Shown here piece by piece: positions 43,009 through 56,400 of a stretch of DNA of 64,000 bases. The stretch is from Salminus brasiliensis (taxonomy: Eukaryota; Chordata; Actinopteri; Characiformes; Bryconidae): NCBI RefSeq assembly GCF_030463535.1, contig NC_132881.1, positions 7,680,526-7,744,525 of the forward strand. The letters are read 5' to 3'. The translations under genes and the position numbers were made by a program. The first letter of the stretch is position 1, and each line of letters begins with the position of its first letter. The notes below the pieces were generated by a model. That model ran no database searches and was not told the DNA's origin. It saw only the letters and a list, made by a program, of their open reading frames with translations.

Positions 43009-44477
43009 TGTAACTCCTGTTTACAGGAGAAAGCCAGCCAGCCAGTTTACTTCCACAACTATCCCGCCACGCCAACACGCCGCAAACTGAACGCTAGCCG
43101 GTTAGTAGGGAAGTGTAGTGCCACAGTCCATCCAAGCGGTAACGGTTCCGCGACAAAAAACTACACTTCCCACAATTCTCCGTTTTTTTGTCCCCCCCCT
43201 CCAAAATCCCGGTCGGCCAAAACAAAGACAGTGCTCTTAAACAATCGTTCCGCCTAGAGACAGTCCTCCTTTTTTAATAGCTCTGTTAAGAATATTCATC
43301 TTATTTTTTACCCCATATTAATCATATTAATACTAAATCTACGGAGCCCCTAAAGTATCGAGGTATAAAAATAATATTTAGACACTAACAACATTCCAGT
43401 AATTTAACAAATCCCTTAGTCAGCTTAATACAACCTGTTCCCTCAATTTAATACATTATTTACTTAATTAGATTAAAGAATATTAATTTTAAAGTCTCTA
43501 GCTAAATAATATTTTCCTATCGTGTTTTTGTAGAGCACACCCAACAGTCATTAGTCGAATTTTTATTTAGGGGTGAATCTATAGGTTGGGGTGGGCGATA
43601 TGGTGGAAATATTATTTTATTATCTTCATAACAAAATGTATAATAATAATAAAACATAATAATGAAATGCATTGTACTAGATTTCTCATAGAGATCAATA
43701 TTAACTATAATTTTTTTTATACTAGTAATAATCTCTCTGCAGATCTATGAAGCCATTCTGACTAGTCACACCTTTTTTTTTTTTTAAAGATATCTAGTTT
43801 TTTTGCACAAGCAGAATTTGTAATTTGAGAGTATACATGAAGGCGAAATTAGACAGTGAAAATAAACGTGAATATACAGGCCTGCGGTGAAAGCAAGGCT
43901 ACGTCTCAATTGACTCCCTACACACTATACAGTGCACTACATAGGTCACGCAGTTATTGATATCGACACTTAAATATTAGCTACATTACGTGTCCAAAAA
44001 ATACTTTTAGGAATCAGTCATGGGTGTATGTAATCTCGATAGACATTAGTGGACTATTTCATTGTGAAAGCCAATGGCACTCTCTATGTGTCTCATGTAG
44101 TGCACTAGCTATATAGGGAGTATGACGCTATTTGAAATGCAGCCCAAACTTTCGCTGTAAGGGTTTACGGGCGGGAATTCTGTACATAGGACGCAGTATG
44201 AAAGCATAACAAATAAAAATATGTGAATGAGCAAATCTAAGCAAATGTACTCAGTCGAAAACATTGATATTTTTGATGTGGGCGAACAAATCGTGTGTGT
44301 TTGACAGCTCCGGCACAGTAGGAGGCGGTAGCGGTCCCCTCGTCGGTTCTCCTGCTTCCACTGAAGCGCTCCTTCCTTCAGCAGCGAAAGAGAAAAAGTA
44401 AAAGTAGCAGCTAGCTGCAAACATCTCCAGAACTCAGCTGCGGGCCTCCGACACACACAAAACGGAGCTCTACAACC
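43009..44477. promoter_or_regulatory. Divergent mgme1-snx5 intergenic promoter region
   Basis: Start codons of mgme1 (-) and snx5 (+) are 1.47 kb apart. GC-richer ends near 42650-43250 and 44300-44560 flank an AT-rich middle, suggesting two core promoters. A lone MITE terminus ('gggtgggcgatatggtgg') lies at about 43588-43605. No clear TATA box for either gene. Confidence 0.5.
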
Positions 44478-47400
44478 ATGACAGCCATCTCACAGGACAG
44501 CGACAGGGAGAAGGTAGGCCTCGCCGCGCTGTTTCCGCTGTGTTAGCCCGCTCGCGCGCGCTCGTTGTTCAGAAGTTAGGGAGGAAGGGAGGAAGGGAGG
44601 TAGGGAGGAAGGGCGGAAGGGCGCACCTGGAGAAGTTCGTAGAACTTCACATGATCAGCAGCTGTGGAGCAGCCCACATCAGATCAACGTCCCCATAACA
44701 TAACAACGTTCAGCACTGAAGCTTATCCCGTAACCCTACCGTTAGTAGCTAACGTTTCAGGAACGTTCTGAAAACGTCTGACGTGATAATGGTTTGCATC
44801 ACAACGTTATTCGAACGCTTCGCACACAACGTCACCCAGCTGACGCTAGTTGAGCTCTAACGTTATGGAGACGTTTGAAGTAACGTTCCCAAAACGTATA
44901 GTTAAAAAAAAAAAAAAAAAAAAAAAGACCCAAATTCAGTCAGATCAAACGTTACCAGGACGTTGCTCATTGTTTGATTAAAACGTTTTGGCAACGTTGA
45001 GAAAGCTTGCAGTAAGGGCAATGAGTGCCAAAAAAGGGTCTACTAACTGAAAGGGTGGGCTGGTAGCTGGTGGACAGGCCTGAATCTTTCATATTCACTA
45101 AACTAAATAGTTTCATAATAATAATAATAATTTTTTATATTTGTATGTTCAGGCACATGCATGTAATGCCGCCTTCAAGTTGTGTCTAAAATATATGGAC
45201 AAGATGTCTGGTTATAGATGCCACAGCATAGTTGTATTTACTAGAGGGAAACTGGTAGTTATTTAGCTGTAAAGCGTGGAAACTACTGGTTAACGTAGTC
45301 TTAATAGCTTACAGATAAGTGCATGCTGCAGATGCTTCTTACTAATTTTCATACTCCGCTCTTTGTTTTCTAGCATTGATGTTAAATATCCCTTTCAGTA
45401 AACACCCACCGTTATCACAGGGCTGATTACAGCAGCTGGTGTCTGATGGTGAGACGGAAAAACAGAAGTAAACAAACAAACAGCAGCAAGAACACACTAG
45501 AAATCTTAGGGCGTTAATGTGGGTGTCCTTGTTTGGATGGATTCTCAAGTCCAGTGTGCATAACCTACAGTATCTGGCCAAAAGTAGCTGGACACGACCG
45601 TGTGTTTGGGACCTCAGCTACTTTAAGGTGGACCCATTGCTGACACAGGTGGATTGCTTGCTTACAGGTGGCTGTTCTCTTAATTCAGTATCGGTTTATT
45701 GCTGTTTTGCTTTTTATTGTTCTATCCAGTGTCGACCAGAGCAGGATGGGTTCCCTTCTTGAGTCTTGGTTCCTCTCGAGGTCTCCTCCTCTTGATCCGA
45801 GGGATTGCCACTGGTTTACTCAAAAGAGGCTTGGACCCGGATCTCTGTAAAGCTGCTTTGTGGCAACATTTGTTATGAAAAGCCTTTAGAAATATTAACA
45901 TTTGAATTGAATCAACTCATGTCTTAAAGAATTTCCTATATATATATATATATATATCTCATGAGTCTAATTCAACATGACCAATGCCAAGCTGCACCAC
46001 AACCCGATCCAGGATTGAACCTTGAGTTCTCTAGAGAGGTGGATCTTCATCATCAGATACCTTTGTTGTGCCATTTCTTTTGGTAATCCTGTGGCCCAAG
46101 ACCGATGAAGTGGCCAGGTATAAATGGGGCCTATGTAACCTCTGACGTGAGGTGGTCCTCTCATAAGTGGGCCCCACAGCTCTATTACATTCCAGTAAGG
46201 AGGCTGAGGGCTTCTCCATTTGAGTAGTGGCTCCTTTTAGATACTACAGAATCGTGAGAACATCATTGCCAGATGTACAGATTTCTGCTCTGTGTCACAG
46301 TCGTTTTCTCTGCAGTAATCGACTCCATTTAAACTGTGCATGAGTCAGTAATTTCATTAGGGAGGGCATGTCCTCCTTGAAACTGCCATGTACATCTAAA
46401 TCTGCTTCCGTAACTGGAAATCAGGTTGATGTCAAGATGAAACATGTCCACGAGTTGTAAATTTGTCTGTGTAATGGGCTGTTCAGGAGTTCCTTGTTTC
46501 AAGTTGTATTTCCTGGAAGGAACACATGTGATCTTTATCTGTTTTCTCCAGAAATGGTGATTCAAAATCATGAGTTCTTGTTTGAACCATCGTCTCCAAC
46601 CCTCTCACTGCCGCGTGTAGAGAGACCGAGACCGAGAGCGAGACCGAGAGCGAGACAAGTAGTGCAGATGGCTTGCAAATTTTCAGTTAAATAGCCTCAT
46701 AGATGGGCTTGTGTTTTTAGCCCAAATAGAGAGGACTCCTCTTGTTTCATTGACCCACCGACCTCTAGATTGGCCGTCCTCCATTAGCCTAGCTTCTTTT
46801 AAAAGGTAAAGGTAAAGGTGCACGTATTTGTCACTGTACACTGTACAGCGAAATGTGTCCTCCGCATTTAACCCATCTGGTAGTGAACACACACTCACAC
46901 ACACACATGTGTTAGGGGCAGTGAGTACACACACACACCCAGAGCGGTGGGCAGCCAACTCCAGCGCCCGGGGAGCAGAGAGGGTAAAGGGCCTTGCTCA
47001 AGGGCCCAACAGTGGCAGCTTGCCGAGCCCGGGAATCGAACCTACAACCCTGTTATCGATATCCCGGCACTCTAACCGCTGAGCCACCACTGCCCACTGA
47101 GAGCAGTGTTTTCCAGCTAGGGCCATCTTCTCTTACTGTCATGGACAGTAAGTTTGACTAATTGGTTTACGCTGTGGCGTCAGGGTGTTCATGCACCCCC
47201 ACAAACCTAAATCACTTTGGTCAACATAATCCAGGACCGCCTTTAACTACACTATATCTCTAAATGTTTGTGGACAATCCGTCTAATGAATGCATTCAGC
47301 TACTTTACTTTACGCATGCACTCACTAGCTTGTCTAGTCCCTGTAGTGCTGACAATAGATTAGGACTCTCTGGAGCAGATGACCATGAATCTATTGGCAC

Positions 47401-50400
47401 CATGCTGCCTAATGCCAAAGGTGGGCTAGAGGGGTATAAAGCCCCACAGCATTGAGCTGTGGAGCAGTGGAAGAACTGTGTTCTCTGGAATGGTGGATGC
47501 TGCTCCGTCCAATGCTTTTGGGATGAGTTGGGTGCTTTCTGCACAGAAAAGCAAGGCACAGACCAAAACACGTTGTCTGTCAATTGATGGCAAATGAAAG
47601 CCCGTGTCCAGCTTGCACAGCAGTCTTGCAGGATCACCCTCAATGGCTCATAACACTAGGGGAAAAATCAAATGTATTTTTTTTCATGAGGGAACGAGAA
47701 AGCAAAAGAAAGAGTGCTCTTCTGAGAGTGCTCTTTCCTGTTTCCTCTGAGGAATGTTTAAAGGATGTTTCTCAACTCCTCTGAGGACTGCTTTCAGCTG
47801 ACGTTGTCATCTAGGAGATCTAGGTGTCTGCTGGCCTAGCTGGATTCTTTCCTCCACACAAATCTTGATCTAGTTGGTATGGTTTCGGGTATCTGAACCT
47901 CTGTGGAGCTGTGAGAATTTTAAGGATGGTTTCTGGCCTTTTACAGTACAAGCTGGGGTTGCTCTTTGTGCTCAGACCAAGGCATCTGTCTGCACGGGGG
48001 GCTCTGGTAGTTCCAGTTGAGTAGCGCAGTGGATAACACCACTGCCCTGTACACAGTAGTTTGGCTCCTGTCTAGGCAGGAATCATTAACACCACTATAA
48101 TAGGTTATATTGTAGTTAAATGTAATAGGGGCAAGACAATTCTCGATAAGATATTCTCGATAAGAATATCTGCTAAATATGGAGTTAGGAAATAACTGCA
48201 TTTTGCTTAATCTAATTCCTTAATCTAACTTCCTATAAATTCCATCTCTACCTTGTTCAGTGCAACCAGTCTGCTCAACCCTTCACCACCATGTCACTTC
48301 CCTTATAACCCTGTCCTCTATCATTCCTGACTCCACATGTCAGAGAGGGGGGGGGGGCTGTCTTCCTACCACAAAGCGGAAGTTTCCCCCTGCTTCTCCC
48401 CGTACATTATTACCTGAAGGCAATATGTGAATTTAAATATTGGAAGAATTTGATTGGAGGCATAATTTGCCATTAAAAGTAATGCATCGCAATCCATACT
48501 CACAATCATGTGACTTGGTGTTTACAAGTTGCAGTAGAATTGTGTTGTGGAGCTTTATCGTACAGTTTCCTCTTTGTTTGTGTGGACGACTGCGGTCTAC
48601 TTCAGCTTCAAGCCCAGATTAGACCAGATTAGAGGGAAGTAATAATTAAATGTGTTGCATTAATGTAATAACATGTAAGGTAAGTAATAAACAGTACGTA
48701 ATGAAGGGTGCGGAGACATGGTTGTGGTACAGAAGATTACTCATGCGCTGTTGAACTGCTACTGCTTTTCTCATAAAAGGAGAAGTGAGAATAACCACAC
48801 CAGTTAAGGGCTGGTCCAAATTTGCACACACACACAGCTTATCCAGTCAATGTAAAGAAATATTGCCAATAGAGCAGAGCAGATAATCATGAATCTATTG
48901 GCACCATGACTAAAGCCAGGTGTGGGCTAGAGGGGTATAAAGTCCCCTAGCATTGAGCTGTGGAGCAGTGGAAGAACTGTGTTCTCTGGAATGGTGGTGC
49001 TCCATCCAGTGCTTTTGGGATGAGCTAGGAAGTTGGAGACCTTACTAACCCTCTTGTTGCTTAATGCAATCCATACAGCAATGCTCCAAAATCTAGTAGA
49101 AAGCCTTCCCTAGTCAGTGGAGACAATTTACTATACAGGATACAATATACAGTTACTTCAATAAGAGACAAAGTTTTGTTTTTGTTAATTATAAATACCC
49201 TTGATTTAGGAAGAAACAATGAATGTGCAGGTGTCCCAATACTTTTGTCTGTATAGTGTATGATGACACATTAGCATATCTACATGTATGTTTATGAGTT
49301 TGTTGGAATAGGCTAGTAATAGCATTTCCCATCATTTATCTGTATTGAGACATGAAAACACTTGCTGGGGAGACATAATACTGATTATGTGCTCCAGTGT
49401 ACACAGAACTGCAGAGCTTATTTGCGAATGTACAATAAAATTGAGCTTTTTTCCCTTGTTCAACCAGTTGCGCTCTGTGTCCGTGGACCTGAACAATGAT
49501 TCCTCGCTTCTCATCGACATTCCTGATGCCCTCTGTGAGCGCGACAAAGTCAAGTTTACAGTCCACACCAAGGTACGCAAAAATGCCACTTTGGGCTGAG
49601 GATTTACGTTAAGCTGTGTTGCATAGAATTAGGTGGATTACAGTTTGTCATGCTTATTAACATGCACTTGTCTGTTTTAGACTACACTAAACAGCTTCCA
49701 GAAGCCAGACTTTTCTGTGCCACGACAACATGAGGACTTCATCTGGCTGCATGACACACTCGTGGAGACGGAGGAATATGCCGGCCTCATCGTGAGTTTC
49801 AGTAACTTAATCCGAAGTGCCGTGTACACGCTAGACTGCTGTAGACAGGCCAGTAATATGACGTTTGCTCTTTTAGGTGAACGTTTTAGTCCCCCCCCCC
49901 CTCTCCCTCATCGAATTATCACGTTGCTTGTTTTCAGTTGACCTAACTGACAAAGAGCAAAGAGCTGGAATACTGAGAGCTGATAAGGCCTAGCTCTCTG
50001 TTCTTTAACAGAAACTCAATGGGGCTTATTCACCAGCCGTTCTTGAGAAGAAATGTCTGTTCTGTTGCATTTTCTCATGGAAATGTTGCGGGAATGCCAA
50101 TGCGAGAACCGTGCCTGTAATTGTTCTTAATGAATTTTAATCATTGATAATCAATACACACTCATACATGAGTATAGATGTATATAGTAATATCAAATCA
50201 AACCATAACCACTAATAAAAGAGATGCAAACCGATTGGACACTTTGAAAATACTTCTTAGCTCCATGGCAGAACTAGACGCAAGTTAACTTCTGGCCTGA
50301 TCGGCTGCATCAGGACGAAGGGGGAAATCGTGTATGTTTCCCCCAAAGGCTCCTTGTCAGCTTATCTTAACATTTTCAGTAATGTGTATTTCAAGGACAT

Positions 50401-53400
50401 CCTGGGATAGACATTACAGATGCCCTATTTTGTGGTAAGTCAGCTATTTCTGTGTCTGCAGGAATGTGTTAGATTACTGTTCGGCTGGAATGTCCAGAGA
50501 TGACCTAGTTTTAGCTGAGGGTGGCAGCCAGATTTTCCTTGGAAGGCCTTGCCATCTATTCTAACAAGGATTCCTGAGCCTTTGGAAACTGAACTGCTCT
50601 GTGATCCACTGTGGGAACGGGGTTGTTTTCTAAATGACTACTGCTGTTTGCGATTGTGTTGTTGTTGACTCCCATTTAGCCTTGTATCCTTGTTCTGCAG
50701 CTCCTGTTAGAAAGTTGAGATGGTAGGTGAGTTGGTATTATGGTAGGCAGACAGGATTCTTATGTGTAATGTTAGAAGGTTATGCAAAGGTTAGTGTAGG
50801 TAAAAGCCAAAGTGTGGAGAGTAGAAACTGAAAAAGTGCCAGAGAGCGCGAAAGAGAGAGGGAGGAACAAATGAAATTCTGTGTACAAGAACATTAGAGT
50901 GGCAAAGGAGGCCCCAATAATGTCACCCACGCAGAAACAAATATCAGCATTAGCAAGTTTTTTGTTTTTTTTAATATACATTTATTTATTTATTTATTTT
51001 TTAATCATTTTGTTTGTCAGTTTATTTCTCCAATTAACCGTCCCATTCGCAACAACCCTTGGCACTTGCAATGCTCCCGACAATAGGAGGGTAGGGACTT
51101 CTCCTTCTCATTTGATGTGTACAAAGATACAACATTGCCGGGCAGACTCTTGGAGGAAAGTGCCGGGTCCCCAGCTCCGCTCCACCACCTGTGCTGGTGT
51201 CTGAACGCCATCTACCCACCCGGAGAGAGTGTGGCCAGTTGTGCTCTCTCAGACTCTGTCTGCTGATGGCAAAGTCACATGGCTCGGGATTCAAACTTGC
51301 AGTCCCCGAGCCATAGGTTTAAACCTTCTAATGATGCTACTTGTTTGTTGTTTTGTGTTGTAGAGACTAGTGCGATTGAGTTGTCACCTGTGAATTGGCA
51401 AAAGTAATAATGCACTCATAGTTTTTCTAATTTCTTAAATAAACAGAAGAGCCTCAAAAACATAAAAAAAGGTTATAAGCAGTGTGAGTACTTTATGGCC
51501 TGGGTTGATAAAGCCACCACTAAATCCATTCTTTGTCAAACCTCTGCCTGGCACTCTTTAAACTGACTTGCTTTTTGAGTTTGTGACCCATTAAATGCTC
51601 AGTGAGTTGTCAATTATAATTTACAGTCTTGCTCAGCATTCTCACTTCTTTCTCACTAATCTCTCTTTGTCTTCTGCAGATTCCCCCTGCTCCACCAAAG
51701 CCTGACTTTGAGAGCCCTAGGGAGAAAATGCACAAGCTCGGAGAAGGGGAATCCACCATGACTAAGGAAGAGTATACTAAAATGAAGCAGGAACTGGAGG
51801 CGTGAGTTCTAAACACATGATCTCTGTTCTTTGAGCCATAGGAGGTTTACTGTAGAAACAGTGTGAGTGTGAACCTTTTAGGCGTAGGAAATGCATGGGA
51901 ACCAAGAACGTTTCCAAATCGTTGCCTGGAGGAGCTGTATGTGTAAACACAAACATCTGAATCAGTTGTATGTAAAGTACAAAGTCCGGGTAATGTCCGA
52001 GAGATGAATTTCAAGTTACAGTGGGTCACGTCATACTTAATGCACATGTTACACAGGCACTGCCCATTGTTGAAACCACACAGAACATTTCCTGTAGTGA
52101 GAACACATCTGACATGGAAATTCTGACTATATGCTTGGTGTGAAAGGGCAACTGCAAAAAATGTCCTGACCTAATTTTCTGACCATTTTCCAGAGTTCAT
52201 GTGTGAAAATGATTAAGGTTCTTCACACTCCTTTGTCTCTTACATGTGTTTTTTTTGTTGTTGGTGCCTGTTTGTAGTTGGTTTTATGCATTCAGCTGTG
52301 CTGTATAGTGACAAAGAAGACACGCATATATAATTAATTTATTTTAGATATTTACTATTTCTTTTTGCTACAAACTACAAAAAGAAACTCTTATATTAAC
52401 CAATAATATCGTAGCTTGTTTTACCTCCCCATCCAACACCTTCTGTCTAGCATCCCCACTCTATCTGACTGCACATCTATGCTCAAATAAATATGGCCTG
52501 ACTCTTGATTTAACATTTTCACATTGTCCCACCCCCCTCCTGCTACCTACATTCTACCTCCTGTACTACCAGGATTTCATGCCAACGGTACGACAGAAGG
52601 AGAATGGCCCCCATGGTTTACTTTAGACTTGCACCTGCTTTTCATAAGCCAATCATATCCTGATGGCTGACATCATTTCCCACCCACAGTTATTTCCCAC
52701 CAGAATATCCTGTTTCACTCTGAAGTACATCATATTAAAATATAGAGCCTGTTTTCTGAGTCACATTCATATTAATGTTTGAAAAATGTTTTTCTGACTT
52801 ATATATAAACACAAATTTATAACTACCCTACAGCTTTTCCATTGTTAATGCCATTTACTTGTAAAATCAGTTTCTTTAAAAGAAAAAAAAAACCTTTTCC
52901 CCTAAAGGTAAATTTAACAAGTTATCTGCTGTAAATGTTTGTTTAACTCTGTTATCAGTTCTAGGTATTTTTTTGTTCTATGTACTTCTTAGTCAGTCTT
53001 TAATCTTTGGGTTGTGTGTTTTATTGTGTTGCTCTTTAGGGAGTACCTGGCTGTGTTTAAGAAGACTGTGCAGGTGCACGAAATTTTCCTCCAACGGCTT
53101 TCTTCCCACCCAAACTTCAGCAAGGACAGAAACTTCCAGATATTCCTGGAGTATGACCAGGATGTGAGTGTTTGTTTTTTTTCTGTTCTATTTCTTTCTA
53201 AGAGCAAAATGCACACAGGCTTCAGTTCCTGTGAAGCTGCAGTGTTGGCAGGATGGACCCACATGGAATGAAGAGAGGACTGACAGGAAGATGGTGACCC
53301 CAGGGCCACATCCTGCTTAGTTAAGCACTAATGTGTATCGCTGTTGTTTAGCTTTTATGGAGGCTGTTTTTGGGGTACACAAATGCATAGAATCCTTGTA

Positions 53401-56400
53401 GTATTATTATCCCCAAATTTCATTTTAACGTTATTCAGAATTTGATTATTCAGAATTTGATTATTCAGATGCTGCTTCCCCATTTTATATATATTTTTTC
53501 AATATTAGTTATTTTAGTTCTCTTTAAATTTTGTAATTCAACATATGCCGAAAGACAGGCAGCCAGCAATGTCCACTGGGACAACAACAAAAAAATTTAC
53601 AGACCCCTTCAGTGAGGTCTACCTGAATATGGTTCATATTTCCATGATTCATGATCTGTTGCTCAGGATACAAAATTCTGGTGTTTAGACTAATTTCAAT
53701 TAGAACGTAATGACTTTTGGCTGCCTCTAAAATGGCATCTTTTATTTGCCTACATCACCAAGGGCAAATATAAGAATATGTGATATCATGTTTCCTGGTA
53801 TTTATAAATAATAAGCTGTCGCAGAACCGCCCCCAAGACCCCATTGACTCAAATGAAATGTCTTCCTTTTGCTCACTAGATGGGAAAAGTAAAAGTAAGT
53901 AATCCATTCTTTCCCATATCTGCTACACTGTAAAAATTGGTTTGCCTGTTCAGCCTAAAATAAATGACTTTATGTTAAACATAACATGCCATTGAACTGG
54001 ATTTATCCAACTCAAATAAATACTATGAATCGAATAATGGTTCATTCAAAGTATTTCTTTGAGTTGAACAAACCCAGTTGCCCAATTGCGTAATACAACA
54101 TGAAATCATTTTTAAAAGGTGTTTTATTTATTCATTTATTCATGTATTTATTTATTTATTTATTTTTTTGAAAGGCATACCACTTTTTATAGTGTGGCTG
54201 TTGTGAGGGAATGGATGGATTACTTCCCTTGAGCGAAACAAGCAAATCGCCACCTAGTGTACTGAAGTTTCTACTCTTGCTCATATTCTGGCTTTTGTTT
54301 CAAAATGATCACTGAATCATTTTTTTTATGCACAATATAGTAAAAAATAAACAATGTATCACATCAGACAGCTTTATCATTATTTACTTACTTTATGCCA
54401 TTTTATCACCATTTCTGCTTCCTCTCTGCTGCTGTATCATGTATTTATCAGACTTTGACACTGTATATTTAACACCTACCAACTGTACCTAACCTGGACA
54501 TTTTGAAGGGTCTACTTTATATAGAGGACATGTGTGGGAGTGTGCTTACAGTGATTTTATGGAGATGGAGAGTCAGATAATTGAGGTGTGCTCTGGCTGG
54601 ATTAAAACGTGCACCCACACTTGTCCTGTGGAGATATCATTGGACACACCACATGTTTCCTGTGCAACCCACACAAAGTCACTAGCAACCACATGTACCA
54701 AACAAATGGGGGCAGCAGCCTTTTATTCTAGGGTCAAACTGATATGAAAGCTTTGTGACAGATATCGTTTTCAGGTGGCTGGAAATTGCAATAACTAGTA
54801 GCATTGCCCAACATAATTTTATGTTTCATAGTTTCATAGTGTATTTATAGTGACTAGCACCTTTACCTTTTTAGTTTTTTAAAAATAGAAATATTGAAGC
54901 ATGGGAGAGTGGGTTTTATTTTTTTAACATTGGTATTTTGTCCAACAGTTCCATCATCTTCATAGAAATAGATTTTTTCTATATTTATATAACATGCTAT
55001 GCTCATGCCAAAGTTCAGGTTTGGACAGCACTTTATGATTGAGTTAATATAACCTTGTACCTTTCTGGTCTCATGAATGTTCTGCTTTTCTGTGTTTGCT
55101 ATTTCAGCTCACTGTGAGGAGGAAAAATGCTAAAGAAATGTTTGGTGGCTTCTTTAAGAACATGGTGAAGAGTGCTGATGAAGTCCTCATCTCAGGGATT
55201 AAGGTTTTGCATTTTTTTTAATATGCTGATATAAACATATCTTTTTTTTATGGATGTTAATCCGTAGGTACTATCCACTCTGTGCAGCCAGACGTTCAGT
55301 AGTAATCATGCATGTTAACTACCATTGGGAATTCTGTGTGTTGCAGGATGTTGATGAGTTCTTTGAGCAGGAGAAGACTTTTCTCCTAGATTATTTTAGC
55401 AAGATCAAGGATTCAACTGCCAAAGCTGAAAAGATGACCAGAGCTCATAAAAGTAAGGTCTTAAGATGCAGCATCTATAACTATATTCAGCCAACAGGTA
55501 GAAAAGCTCAAAATGCTGCTCTTTGGGAATAATTCTAAAAGCTCAGCACATATTTGTGCTGATAACCCTCACACCAAATGTGGAAATAATTATCTTTAGA
55601 GAGCGTCAACTTTTTACAGATAAGGTGGGTTACATACAGGCTGAAATGAAAACTAGTCATTGCCTTACTTTTTTTGCTTCCTCCCTTTAGATGTTGCTGA
55701 TGATTACATCCATATTTCTGCAACATTGAACAACATTGGTGCAGAAGACAATACAGCCCTAAAAACGTGAGTACTCTGTTCTGATGAAAAGGAAATGCAG
55801 GTGAGGTCTTCAAAGGTAGCATTTCTACACACCATGTGTAAGATTACAAAATAGGAACTTCAGTTTGGGGTCTATTCTTTTATGTTTGTACTCCATGCAA
55901 AAAATAACTTATCACCTTGCAATAAAACAAATCTGATATTGTGTTCTTATTTTGTAAGACTATGATATGTAGTGTGTGTCTTTCTTTTATGTATAGCAAC
56001 ATGAAACCTGGACATGCTTGTATAGCAGTATAGATTTAACTATCTTCCAAAGAAAACCTCACACAGCCATTAATGTCACAGTGAATATGTCCAAGTTGTG
56101 TCCAACTGACTCATTAGTTCCAAGGTTCCAGGTGTAAATGAGGAACAGGGCTGTTAAATGCAGTGCTTTGGGTGCAGTTCTCCGATACTGGCCGCTGGAT
56201 ATTCTACATGGTGCCTCATGACTTTTCTTTATTTTGTAACCCTTGTTGGTCATTCACATATGTTCGTGTCGTATGGCCACCCCTTATTTTCTAACGTTTC
56301 AGTTCATTTGACTCTCTTTGAATTGGGCCAGCAGAGGGAGCTATAATACAAGCAACCATTTTTTCTGTGGTTTGGCATCTGTATGGTTTCAAAGGCTAAC

